Shown here piece after piece: positions 54,312-63,746 of a stretch of DNA of 64,000 nt. The notes under the pieces were generated by a model. That model ran no database searches and was not told where the DNA came from. It saw nothing but the letters and a program-made list of their open reading frames with translations. The position numbers and the translations under genes are program-made. The stretch is taken from assembly GCF_003105115.1 (NCBI RefSeq), contig NZ_QETH01000003.1, positions 1 to 64,000 of the forward strand, given 5' to 3'. Numbering within the stretch: position 1 is the first letter of the stretch; the number at the start of each line of letters is the position of its first letter. The stretch is from Flavobacterium sp. HTF (GTDB lineage Bacteria; Bacteroidota; Bacteroidia; Flavobacteriales; Flavobacteriaceae).

Positions 54312-57176
54312 CTATTTCTTGATAAAACGTTTAACGGTACGTTTTCCGTCTTTATCAAAAACAATAAAATAAATTCCCTGTCTTAATGCCGAAACATTTA
54401 GACTATTGTCATTTATTTTTTGTGCAGCAACCAAACTTCCGGTTTGAGAATCAATTACGCTAACATTTCCGCCCGTTACATCCGTTGTAAAAAACAATAC
54501 GTCTGAAGTCGGGTTTGGATAAACGTTTAAGGCAACAGCAGCTGTTTCTTCTTCAGTAACTGTAGTGGCAGGAGCTCCGGCACCTACTTTGGTAATTCGG
54601 ATCCAGTTAATATTCATTCCGGTATTCTGAATGTAAATACCAAAATTATATGTGCCCGCATTTACACTTACTGTTTGTGTTACAGTCTGCCAGTTTTGCC
54701 AGCCTCCTGTATTAGGTATATCAACATTTCCTAAAATGATTGTTCCACCATTCAGGTCAGACGATAACCTTCCTCCTGCTACTTCGCTTGCAACACGATA
54801 CTCAATTAGATAAGAACCCGTCGTTGGGAAATTGATATTATTATACGCCAGCCAGTCACCGGTTTCAGTGTAACCCACATTAGAACCTCCTCCGGTGTCT
54901 GTAGTGGCTTCAACCTGAATTCCACTCATTGCTGAGTAATCTTCAGCCTGTATTAAAGTTGATGTTTGTGAAGTCGTTGTGGCAATTAGTTTCCATTGTC
55001 CGCAAGTCTGACCATTGTCGTCCCATTGTTGTACATTGCCTCCATTGGCTAAGCTTGCTCCGGCTACCTCAACAATTCTTCCGCTGTGACGGGCCACAAT
55101 TTTATAAAAACCATCGCCAGCCGATACCAAAATAAACTGTTGGTTTGTAGTTCCGTTATACGGATATTGCTCTACATTGGCACCATTTGCTTTATTGAAA
55201 TTATTAACATCCAGAGATTGTCCGCTATGGTTGGCAATAATTTTGTACAATCCGTCTCCCAAATGTGTAAAAGTAAACTTCTGGTTATTTCCCGTATTGA
55301 CAGTTCCCTGTGCTATATTGGCTCCGTTAGACAAACTGGCATTCCAAACATCCATGTTCAAACCACTGTTTCTGTTTTGTAAAAAGAAAGTCTGGTTTCC
55401 TAAAGTAGTCACTCCGTTTGCAATAATACGAATAGAGCTTACTTTATCATTCCATGTCGTGTTTAAACAGGAATTATCAGAATTAATCACAGTTGAAGTA
55501 CCTCCAAAGTTATCATCCTGATACAAAATCGCCTGAAACCCCTGAGTAACTCTTAATGAAGAAATATCATCATTTAAAACTCCTAAAGAATTCAGCCTTG
55601 CCAAATTATAATCTCCAATTGTCAAACCACCTGAAAATCCGGTATAATTACAGTCTTTATAAACCGTAATAACGTCTGTTGAAGGACTGATATTTCCTCC
55701 CGGCGGAATTGTTCCTGTAATGGAATAACTTCCGATAGAACCATAAGCCGAATAACCTCCGGAACCTGCATTTCCTGCCCCGTTTCCGTCAACACCTATA
55801 AAATATTTTCCAGCCGGTAAGTTTACATTCATAGAAGCATTCAAAGCAAACGGATCAGAATTCCAATACGTTCCCATTTCTGCGCCTGCCGAATTATACA
55901 ATCTTATCAAAAGATGCAGATTTCCGTCTCTTGATACGGTGTTGGCATTAATAGAAACATTACCGCCTCCGGTTGTAAATGTAAAAAAGTCATAATCAGC
56001 CTCGCTTGAAATGATTCCGTTTTTCTGGTTAATCGCTCCGCTTCCATTATAATCCAAAGTAGCGGCAGAACCGGTAGTATTTCCGTAATCATCTCCACGG
56101 TACCCTACTCCAAATTTTGTACTGGCAATAATAGCCACATCATCCTGTTTGTTGTTGGCATTATTGTATTCACCTTTACTCCATTGTACAACAGGTCTGT
56201 AATATCCTGCACCCATGATTGGCGCCCATGAAGTTCCGTCTAAACCAACAAAATAATCTTCTGCAGGACTGGTACGTCCGTCATGACCTAAGTCAAAAGT
56301 GTGTCCGATTTCGTGTGATGAAGCATCACCGCCTGATTTTCCGGAAGTAATAAATACCCAGCAAGGAACATCATTATCCCAGTTGAAAGAACCGATGTAA
56401 GCAACACCTCCTGCGCCCGGGGCAGCAGTATTGGTTGGCGTTACCACCACACGCATTCTTCTGTTTCTTGGATACGAATTAAAAACAGCCTCGCTTGTCG
56501 TAATATTTACATTAAAAGGCCTGTAATCTTCAGAAACTACTTCCCAGTGTTGTTGTACAGCTGCATCGCTCATTCCGGATGCTGCTGCATTGATTGCGTT
56601 TCCGTTATTCCAAAGATTTCCTGCCGGCATATTATAGCCGTCAAAATCTAACATAACACAACCTGCTGCGCCCGGTAAACTTTGCAGGTTCAATAAAGCC
56701 GGAGCAATTTGAGCTGCAACAACTGCCGTTTTGTTTGTTGTGTTTGAAGGAAGGTTTTTGTAATCAATACAAACCAATGTATTAATGTCCACTTTCTCTA
56801 CAAAAGCATTTCCTGAAGCATCCGAATAATACTTGTAGGCTTCTCTTGTTTTCTTTAAAAGAATATGCCCTTCCAGCGATTTGTCTTTTACTTTGATGAA
56901 AAAAGAAGATTCTGCTATATTTTTAATTTCTCCGATTAAAAATTCACTTGAAGCATTTGATTCTTTAAAATTAATTTTTCCATTGAATTTTTTGGAATTG
57001 GAAACCTCAAGAAGAACTGTTTTTTCTGCACTTTTTGAAGTCGCAGAAACGGAAAGTTCTTTCTTTAAACTGTTCATAAAAGTCTTACTCGAACCTAAAG
57101 AAGTCTGTGCAATCGCAAAACTGCTGAAAGCAAAAAACACGAATAAACTTAATCGTAATCTGTAATTGTTTTTCAT
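54312..57176 (-). CDS. T9SS-exported zinc metallopeptidase with crystallin, ricin-lectin and CBM6 modules
   Basis: A 954-residue modular exoenzyme. Signal peptide (to about 24), propeptide-like region, metzincin catalytic domain with His288-Glu289-x2-His292-x5-His298 in HEIGHTFDLGHD, a pre-peptidase-type beta domain (about 365-490), beta/gamma-crystallin module (about 499-585; YKDCNYTGFSGGL, LYQDDNFGGTS), ricin-type lectin (about 590-735), CBM6 (about 743-865; IQAEDYSAMSGIQVEATTD) and T9SS sorting domain (about 882-954; VYPNPTSD...KRFIKK). It should be exported, bind glycans and digest protein. Its C-terminal cassette is nearly the same as that of the GH64 protein at 60924. Confidence 0.9.
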   Translation of the reverse strand: MKNNYRLRLSLFVFFAFSSFAIAQTSLGSSKTFMNSLKKELSVSATSKSAEKTVLLEVSNSKKFNGKINFKESNASSEFLIGEIKNIAESSFFIKVKDKSLEGHILLKKTREAYKYYSDASGNAFVEKVDINTLVCIDYKNLPSNTTNKTAVVAAQIAPALLNLQSLPGAAGCVMLDFDGYNMPAGNLWNNGNAINAAASGMSDAAVQQHWEVVSEDYRPFNVNITTSEAVFNSYPRNRRMRVVVTPTNTAAPGAGGVAYIGSFNWDNDVPCWVFITSGKSGGDASSHEIGHTFDLGHDGRTSPAEDYFVGLDGTSWAPIMGAGYYRPVVQWSKGEYNNANNKQDDVAIIASTKFGVGYRGDDYGNTTGSAATLDYNGSGAINQKNGIISSEADYDFFTFTTGGGNVSINANTVSRDGNLHLLIRLYNSAGAEMGTYWNSDPFALNASMNVNLPAGKYFIGVDGNGAGNAGSGGYSAYGSIGSYSITGTIPPGGNISPSTDVITVYKDCNYTGFSGGLTIGDYNLARLNSLGVLNDDISSLRVTQGFQAILYQDDNFGGTSTVINSDNSCLNTTWNDKVSSIRIIANGVTTLGNQTFFLQNRNSGLNMDVWNASLSNGANIAQGTVNTGNNQKFTFTHLGDGLYKIIANHSGQSLDVNNFNKANGANVEQYPYNGTTNQQFILVSAGDGFYKIVARHSGRIVEVAGASLANGGNVQQWDDNGQTCGQWKLIATTTSQTSTLIQAEDYSAMSGIQVEATTDTGGGSNVGYTETGDWLAYNNINFPTTGSYLIEYRVASEVAGGRLSSDLNGGTIILGNVDIPNTGGWQNWQTVTQTVSVNAGTYNFGIYIQNTGMNINWIRITKVGAGAPATTVTEEETAAVALNVYPNPTSDVLFFTTDVTGGNVSVIDSQTGSLVAAQKINDNSLNVSALRQGIYFIVFDKDGKRTVKRFIKK

Positions 57177-57237
57177 AATTTATGTAAGGTTTGGGGTTAC
57201 TTTTTATTCTTATTTTTCAACAGATTAAAATCCGTTG

Positions 57238-57300
57238 CTACAATACAAATCGTTCCTCCGGAACTTTTATCAAGATCGTTTGGTTCGATTTATATTGTAG
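57238..57300. terminator. Nested hairpin between two exoenzyme genes
   Basis: CTACAATACAAATCG (57238-57252) pairs with CGATTTATATTGTAG (57286-57300) with one mismatch; GTTCC/GGAAC (57252-57264) gives an inner hairpin. It lies after the stop of the GH16 gene (57320, minus strand) and can act as its terminator or as a leader structure of the metallopeptidase gene. Confidence 0.55.
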
Positions 57301-57319
57301 ATATGGATTTCAATTCATT

Positions 57320-59188
57320 TTATTTTTTAATAAAACGTCTTACTGTTTTGATTCCGTCTTTTTCTACCAAAATCAAATAGATTCCGCTTTTTAAGCCAGA
57401 AACATCAATACTGTTGTTATTGGCTGTTTGCTGAGAAACCGCTGCACCGCTTTGAGAATCAATAATACTCACATTTGCTCCTGAAACTTCTGCAGAAAAG
57501 AAAAGTGTCTGTTCTGTCGGGTTTGGATAAATAGTGAGACTTTCAATTCTGTCTGTTGAAGCTGATTTTGCCCCCAAAGCTGAAGCCGATTTCGTAATTT
57601 TAAACCAGTTTAGATTGACACCTGTATTCTGAATATAGATTCCGAAATTATAAGTTCCTGCAGTGACATTTACGGTTTGTGATACTGTTTGCCAGTTTTG
57701 CCATCCTCCGGTATTCGGTATGTTTACAGAACCAAGCTGAATGGTTCCTGCACTTAAATCGGAAGAAATAACTGCTCCGTTAACACCACTGGCGACTCTG
57801 TACTCAATCAGATAAGAACCAGATGTTGGAAAATTAATATTGTTATAAGACATCCAGTCACCTGTATCTGCATAACCTACATTTAATCCGCCACCTGTAT
57901 CTGTGGTTGCTTCGGTTTGAATTCCGCTCATGTTGGCATAACTCTCTGCTTCAATCAATACTGAAGAAGAATTTGTTACCGCCCTGACTCTTAAAGAAGT
58001 AGCAAGGTCATTAAAACTGTTGTCTACCAAGCAGGTATCATCTGCAGTAATAGTTACAGAAGAACCGGAAAAATTATCATTTGCATAAAGCACTACTTCA
58101 TAACCACTTTGTACTTTAAGCGAAGAAATATCATTATCTAAAATTCCTTTTGCCTGCAAATCACCTAAAGTATAGTTACCAGCCGGCAAACTAACAGCAG
58201 CTCCTCCATAATTGCAATCTTTATAAACGGTAGCAACACCGGTTTGAGGTGCATCATAAAATGTTTGCCCTGCCAGATTTCTCCTTTTCAAACCTTGTGC
58301 TTTATAATTTGCAACCAAAGTATTAATCTGGGTCAGATCTAATGCCGTATTTTTATAATACAACACCCAGTCTGTCATGAAAGTATTCTCTCTATTGTTA
58401 TTACCGGCACCTAATACATTATTCCAAATCCAGTTTGCGAATGCCACCTGCATAGTGCTTCGGGGATACACCGAAAGACCTGCCTGAGTTTCATTATCGG
58501 TAACCGAATGAGTTGCAATGAGGGTGTTATCCATATAATATCTGATATTCACACCATCTGTACAGGTAGCAATAAAAGTATGCCACCCGGCTAATGATTT
58601 TTGTTGGGTGGAATAGGTTTTCCAGGGCGTCCATGGATTTGCAATATATTTGTGATAGGAAGTCGTATAGCCAACTCTGTTATCCGGAGAAACACCCCAT
58701 TTATCAGCAGCCATGTATTCGATAATATCCATTTCACTATATTTTGAACCATCCTGCGCAAGACTTGAACTTACAATGGTAAAAAAGGTCTGTATATTGG
58801 CATCTTTACTTATAAAAGCTTCATCTGACAAATATACTCTTGACGCATACGTTCCTTCGAAATATTCATAAGAACTTTCTATTCTGGCATGTGTTATCGC
58901 TTTTGACTGACCATTAACGGTTGTTTTCAGTGTCATTAACTTATTAGCTGAATTATCCGGGTCTGTAATAAAAGCTACATTATTTCTGCTGTACGTAGCT
59001 CCTTCCGGCGGCCCGCTCACTCCATTAATAATCTGCCATTTGTTAAACGATGCCAATTGTGGATCATTATTGCCTGAATAATTAAAATCATCAAACATTA
59101 TAACCTGTGCATGACAGCTTAAGCCAAAGAGAATAAATGCCAATAAGAGCAGTTTTGAATTAATTAAAACTATTAGATATTTCTTCAT
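57320..59188 (-). CDS. T9SS-exported GH16-like beta-glucanase with crystallin and CBM6 modules
   Basis: A 622-residue exoenzyme. Signal peptide (to about 27), GH16 jelly roll (about 28-275) with the catalytic motif Glu152-x-Asp154-x2-Glu157 (SEMDIIEYM), a crystallin module (about 318-405; YKDCNYGGAAVSLPAGNYTL), CBM6 (about 413-535) and T9SS domain (about 548-622). GH16 enzymes hydrolyse beta-1,3 or mixed beta-glucans and some galactans; here the beta-bulge spacing fits the laminarinase-like group. It follows the GH18 gene by 6 bases, so the two are cotranscribed. Its sorting domain is nearly identical, even at DNA level, to that of the GH18 gene. Confidence 0.87.
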   Translation of the reverse strand: MKKYLIVLINSKLLLLAFILFGLSCHAQVIMFDDFNYSGNNDPQLASFNKWQIINGVSGPPEGATYSRNNVAFITDPDNSANKLMTLKTTVNGQSKAITHARIESSYEYFEGTYASRVYLSDEAFISKDANIQTFFTIVSSSLAQDGSKYSEMDIIEYMAADKWGVSPDNRVGYTTSYHKYIANPWTPWKTYSTQQKSLAGWHTFIATCTDGVNIRYYMDNTLIATHSVTDNETQAGLSVYPRSTMQVAFANWIWNNVLGAGNNNRENTFMTDWVLYYKNTALDLTQINTLVANYKAQGLKRRNLAGQTFYDAPQTGVATVYKDCNYGGAAVSLPAGNYTLGDLQAKGILDNDISSLKVQSGYEVVLYANDNFSGSSVTITADDTCLVDNSFNDLATSLRVRAVTNSSSVLIEAESYANMSGIQTEATTDTGGGLNVGYADTGDWMSYNNINFPTSGSYLIEYRVASGVNGAVISSDLSAGTIQLGSVNIPNTGGWQNWQTVSQTVNVTAGTYNFGIYIQNTGVNLNWFKITKSASALGAKSASTDRIESLTIYPNPTEQTLFFSAEVSGANVSIIDSQSGAAVSQQTANNNSIDVSGLKSGIYLILVEKDGIKTVRRFIKK

Positions 59189-59194
59189 CTTAGC

Positions 59195-60823
59195 TTATTT
59201 CTTAACAAAACGTCTTACTGTTTTGATTCCGTCTTTTTCTACCAAAATCAAATAGATTCCGCTTTTTAAGCCCGCAACATCAATACTGTTATTATTGGCT
59301 GTTTGTTGAGAAACTGCTGCACCGCTTTGAGAATCAATAACGCTCACATTTGCTCCCGAAACTTCTGCAGAAAAGAAAAGTGTCTGTTCTGTAGGGTTTG
59401 GATAGATGGTCAGGCTTTCGATTTTATCTGTAGTAGCTACAGCTGATTTTGCTGCCAGAGCTGAACCCGATTTTGTGATACGGAACCAGTTTAAATTAAA
59501 ACCTGTATTTTGAACATATATTCCGAAGTTATACGTTCCGGCATTTACGTTTACGGTTTGAGTAATCGTCTGCCAGTTTTGCCATCCGCCTGTATTGGGT
59601 ACATTTATAGCACCAAGCTGGATTGTGCCAGCAGTTAAGTCAGATGATAATCTTCCTCCCGTAACAGCACTTGCTACTCTGTATTCAATTACATAAGAAC
59701 CTGATGTTGGGAAATTAATATTAAAATAAGCCATCCAGTCGCCTGTATCACAATATCCAACATTTAATCCACCGCCTGTATCTGTTGTACCTTCGGTCTG
59801 AACACCACTCATAGAAGAATAATTTTCTGCCTGAATCAAAGTTCCTGTTGCCGGAGGGTTACTTCCTTTAACCACCTGATCAACAGCTGTAAGTAATGAT
59901 TTTGAACCTGTTGCATCCTGAGATAATTCCCAGATCATAACTCCGCCCGCATTTTGAATTGCAAAAGTAGTTTTTGCCTTAATGGTTGGGATTCCGTTAT
60001 AATAAATAGTATTTCCAACCTGATCCTGATTTTCTGAACCTGGGTATTGGGCTACGATATTGGCAAATGAAATTCCCTGATTAGCTGATGCTCCAAAACC
60101 ATATCCGTAAAACGGAAGTCCAATAATAGCTTTACTTGCCGGTAAACCTCTTCCTGTCCAGTAATTAAACTGGTTCACAGCCATACTGTATGGAGAGTGT
60201 TGTCCAGGATTTCCCGGAGCCCAAGGGCCTGTTGCATCATACGCCATGATATTGATCCAGTCATAAGCCGCAAAAGTAGATGAAGGTACATTGGCACCAC
60301 CATATCCTTCTGAAAGCGCTGCTGTAATCAATTTTCCGTTAGCGTGAAGTTTATTGGCCAAAGCGATTACGAAACCTCCGTAATCTCCATTGATTGCCGG
60401 ACCTTCTAAGTCAACATCTACTCCGTCAAAGTTATGAGCCACTACATAATCATAGATTTTCTGAACAAAAGCTGTTCTGTTGGCTGGTGTAATAAGGTTA
60501 AAATAATTGTCACGAATGGCGCCTCCTTCTGAAATAGCACCTCCTCCAAGTGAAACAAACACTTTTACATTCTGGGCATGGGCTGCATTGATAATGGTAT
60601 TACTTCCTGAATTAAAACTCAGATAACCATTTGCATCGGGATTCTCAAACGCAATATTAATGTGCGTTAATTTACTGTACTGGATACTGCTGGAAAAAGA
60701 GTTTAAATCGATCCAGTTGGGGATGTAAGCGATTACTTTTTTCTGTGCAAAAGACAGGTTGAAAACTCCAAATACTAAAATGATCATCCATTTTAGCGGC
60801 ATTCTTTTGTAATTGTTTTTCAT
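59195..60823 (-). CDS. T9SS-exported GH18 chitinase with CBM6
   Basis: A 542-residue enzyme from the ATG at 60823 (three codons inside a TTG-initiated frame that starts at 60832; MKNNYKRMPLKWMIILVFGV gives the proper signal peptide). The GH18 barrel (about 27-325) has KVIAYIPNWID, KVFVSLGGG and the catalytic DGVDVDLEGP, with Glu140 as acid, followed by WINIMAYDATGPW. CBM6 (about 333-455) and a T9SS sorting domain (about 470-542) follow. It lacks the crystallin module of its neighbours. It should degrade chitin or chitin-like N-acetylglucosamine polymers outside the cell. Confidence 0.92.
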   Translation of the reverse strand: MKNNYKRMPLKWMIILVFGVFNLSFAQKKVIAYIPNWIDLNSFSSSIQYSKLTHINIAFENPDANGYLSFNSGSNTIINAAHAQNVKVFVSLGGGAISEGGAIRDNYFNLITPANRTAFVQKIYDYVVAHNFDGVDVDLEGPAINGDYGGFVIALANKLHANGKLITAALSEGYGGANVPSSTFAAYDWINIMAYDATGPWAPGNPGQHSPYSMAVNQFNYWTGRGLPASKAIIGLPFYGYGFGASANQGISFANIVAQYPGSENQDQVGNTIYYNGIPTIKAKTTFAIQNAGGVMIWELSQDATGSKSLLTAVDQVVKGSNPPATGTLIQAENYSSMSGVQTEGTTDTGGGLNVGYCDTGDWMAYFNINFPTSGSYVIEYRVASAVTGGRLSSDLTAGTIQLGAINVPNTGGWQNWQTITQTVNVNAGTYNFGIYVQNTGFNLNWFRITKSGSALAAKSAVATTDKIESLTIYPNPTEQTLFFSAEVSGANVSVIDSQSGAAVSQQTANNNSIDVAGLKSGIYLILVEKDGIKTVRRFVKK

Positions 60824-60875
60824 AATGTTCAATTTTCAATAGTTAATAGTAGGGTTAATTATTGGTTTTGAAGTA

Positions 60876-60909
60876 GAGCCCTGAACACTCAGTTGAATGC
60901 TCAGGACTC
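60876..60909. terminator. Imperfect hairpin between GH64 and GH18 genes
   Basis: GAGCCCTGAACACTCA (60876-60891) pairs with TGAATGCTCAGGACTC (60894-60909) with three mismatches. It lies just after the stop of the GH64 gene (60924, minus strand) and probably terminates or attenuates the transcript before the GH18 gene. Confidence 0.7.
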
Positions 60910-60923
60910 GTATTTATTCTGAA

Positions 60924-63569
60924 TTATTTTTTAATGAAACGTTTTACTGTTTTTGAACCGTCTTTTTCGAAAACCACAAAATAGATTCCCGTTCTAAGAC
61001 GTGAAACATCGATACTGTTATTGTTGATTTTCTGCTCAGAAACAACAGTTCCTGTCTGGTCAACAATGCTTACTTTTTCTCCGCTTACAGAAGTAGTCAC
61101 AAAAAGAGTATTTTCTGCCGGACTTGGATAAATGCTTAGTTCAGTCGCTGCTGGTTCTTCTTCTACAGTTTTTACCGAAGCTGTTTTTGCCGTACCCACT
61201 TTTGTAATTTTAATCCAGTTGATGTTCATTCCGGTATTCTGAATGTAAATTCCGAAATTATAAGTTCCTGTATTTACATTTACCGTTTGAGAAACTGTTT
61301 GCCAGTTTTGCCATCCTCCGGTATTTGGTACATCTACATTTCCTAAAAGAATAGTTCCTCCATTTAGGTCAGAAGATAATTTACCTCCCGTAACGGCACT
61401 TGCTACACGGTATTCTATTAAATAAGAGCCTGTAGTAGGGAAATTAATGCTGTTATACGCCATCCAGTCACCTGTTTCTGTATACCCCACATTTGAACCT
61501 CCTCCGGTATCTGTAGTCGCTTCAACCTGAATTCCGCTCATGGCTGTGTAATCTTCTGCCTGAATTAAAACTGAAGTCTGAGAACTTGTTGCCGGAACCA
61601 GTTTCCATTGTCCGCAAGTCTGATTGTTATTATCCCATTGTTGTACAATAGCACCAGAAGCTGTACTTGCTCCTGCCACTTCTACAATTCTTCCGCTGTG
61701 ACGGGCAACAATTTTATAAAAGCCATCGCCTGTAGAAACCAAAACAAATTGCTGGTTAGTAGTAGCATTGTACGGATATTGTTCTACACGCGCACCGTTA
61801 GCCTTATTGAAATTATTTACATCTAAAGACTGGCCACTATGGTTGGCAATGATTTTATACAATCCGTCTCCTAAGTGTGTAAAAGTAAATTTCTGGTTGT
61901 TTCCTGAATTAAGAGCACCCTGATTGATTCCTGCGCCATTGCTTACGCTGGAGTTCCAGACATCCATATAAAGGTTACTGTTTCTGTTTTGTAAAAAGAA
62001 AATCTGGTTTCCTAAAGTGGTGGTTCCATTTGCAATAATTCTGATTGAAGTTACTTTATCATTCCATGTCGTGTTCAGACACGAATTATCAGAATTGATT
62101 ACAGTTGAGGCTCCCGTGAAATTATCATCCTGGTATAAAATAGCCTGGAATCCTTGTGTAACTTTAAGTGAAGAAATATCATCATTCAGTACTCCAAGTG
62201 TATTTAAACGTGCTAAATTATAATCTCCGATTGTTAATCCGCCTGAAAATCCTGTGTAGTTACAATCTTTATAAACGGTAATCACATCTGTAGTCGCCGG
62301 TACTGAAGGAACAGTTCCTGCATATCCTCCAAAAGCAGCAATAACTTTGGTTGGTTGTGGTGAATGAAGTGATGGCGACTGATCTGCAACGTCATCATAA
62401 GCAAATCCGTATGCCAGATTATCAATATTGATTCCCGGTAAATGCCAGAATTTAGAATAATGGTTCGTTGGGTTTACCTGATAATATTTTGATGCATCGT
62501 ACCAGTTTTGCTGACCCGGATTTGGAGTTGTCACATTCACAACATGTCTGTTGATGGCTGCCGTTAATTGCGCCTGAATCACAAGGTCTAAATCTCCGTC
62601 AACTAATCTTCTGTCCAGAACACCTTTTCCTTCCAGTGCTTCCTGTGTGCTTGGTCTGTATTGTACGCGTCCTGTACGGCCTGTAAAACCGCCTGACTGT
62701 CCAACCATTTCCAATTGTTCTCCAATAACTCTTCCTTTAAAAACTCCGGCATCTCCGGCATAAAAGATTAAATCTTCATTTTTGTATTTATTCCAGATCG
62801 CATCTATGTACGATTTTAAGTAGTTTGCGTATGGTCCTGATCCTTCAGCGAAAGCCGGTGTTTTAGACGGAGCTGTAATTTCGCCCGTTGCGTCATTCAC
62901 GCAGCCTTGAAATTCTGCCGGAACATTTGCTTTAAAAGCCGCAACGATATCAGCATGTTTTTTTAGATCTCCCACTTTCTTTTGGTAACCGTTTGCTCCA
63001 AATAATTCAAGTCCCATTGGATATTTATACGAATCCACTCTTGTTGGATTTCCAAAGAAACCGTACTGATTATTGGTCAATTCGATCATTTCATACAAAA
63101 TGCCCTGATTTGGATCTGTAGAATTTTGCGGATTTGGCGATGCATATCCTGAAGGCGCTCCATTGGCACCAAAAAAGTAAAAATACAATTGTGAGCCTTT
63201 GGAAATAAAAACTCTGCAGCCCGCGATTAAAGGCAGTGTAAAGGTTTTGTTCGGAATCTCACTCAGCTTTGTAAAACAAGCAGCGTATTTTGAATTTTGC
63301 CCAGGTCCTGTATTTCCTCCGTAAGTAGGTCCCGTAACGGTATTATAAGAGGCGCTCATTGGCAATATCTGGCTCGTTTTGGCATTTACCCAAACGTGGT
63401 TTCCGGTTGTATAATCTATACCAACGATGGCGACATAAAGCTCGCTGTCATTAAATGTGGAGTTATTACTGATGGTAAAAGGAACAGGTCCCTGACCATG
63501 AATCAGATTTGAAAACACCAGTAACAGTGTTGTCAAAAAAGAAATTTGTGTAAGTCTAATTTGTTTCAT
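60924..63569 (-). CDS. T9SS-exported GH64-like beta-1,3-glucanase with crystallin, ricin-lectin and CBM6
   Basis: An 881-residue exoenzyme. Signal peptide (to about 25), a GH64/thaumatin-like catalytic domain (about 27-420; VPFTISNNSTFNDSELYVAI, SQLYFYFFGANGAPSGYA, GYQKKVGDLKKHADIVAAFK, NRHVVNVTTP), crystallin module (about 427-512), ricin lectin (about 515-660), CBM6 (about 670-795) and T9SS domain (about 808-881). GH64 enzymes release laminaripentaose from beta-1,3-glucan, the main fungal wall glucan. From the crystallin module to the end it matches the metallopeptidase at 54312 almost residue for residue, so the cassette was copied between genes. Confidence 0.88.
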   Translation of the reverse strand: MKQIRLTQISFLTTLLLVFSNLIHGQGPVPFTISNNSTFNDSELYVAIVGIDYTTGNHVWVNAKTSQILPMSASYNTVTGPTYGGNTGPGQNSKYAACFTKLSEIPNKTFTLPLIAGCRVFISKGSQLYFYFFGANGAPSGYASPNPQNSTDPNQGILYEMIELTNNQYGFFGNPTRVDSYKYPMGLELFGANGYQKKVGDLKKHADIVAAFKANVPAEFQGCVNDATGEITAPSKTPAFAEGSGPYANYLKSYIDAIWNKYKNEDLIFYAGDAGVFKGRVIGEQLEMVGQSGGFTGRTGRVQYRPSTQEALEGKGVLDRRLVDGDLDLVIQAQLTAAINRHVVNVTTPNPGQQNWYDASKYYQVNPTNHYSKFWHLPGINIDNLAYGFAYDDVADQSPSLHSPQPTKVIAAFGGYAGTVPSVPATTDVITVYKDCNYTGFSGGLTIGDYNLARLNTLGVLNDDISSLKVTQGFQAILYQDDNFTGASTVINSDNSCLNTTWNDKVTSIRIIANGTTTLGNQIFFLQNRNSNLYMDVWNSSVSNGAGINQGALNSGNNQKFTFTHLGDGLYKIIANHSGQSLDVNNFNKANGARVEQYPYNATTNQQFVLVSTGDGFYKIVARHSGRIVEVAGASTASGAIVQQWDNNNQTCGQWKLVPATSSQTSVLIQAEDYTAMSGIQVEATTDTGGGSNVGYTETGDWMAYNSINFPTTGSYLIEYRVASAVTGGKLSSDLNGGTILLGNVDVPNTGGWQNWQTVSQTVNVNTGTYNFGIYIQNTGMNINWIKITKVGTAKTASVKTVEEEPAATELSIYPSPAENTLFVTTSVSGEKVSIVDQTGTVVSEQKINNNSIDVSRLRTGIYFVVFEKDGSKTVKRFIKK

Positions 63570-63746
63570 ATTTAAAGTTTTTTGGGGTTACAAATTAATT
63601 TTCAAACCAAAAAAATCATTTTTTTGATGAAATGCCTTTAATTATCCGTCAGGTGTAATTATGTGGTGCTATCCTTAAATTTAATCTCCGGACTATTAAA
63701 ACCGGTGTATTATTTTTAATTTCAATCACACCCAACGGATTTATAC

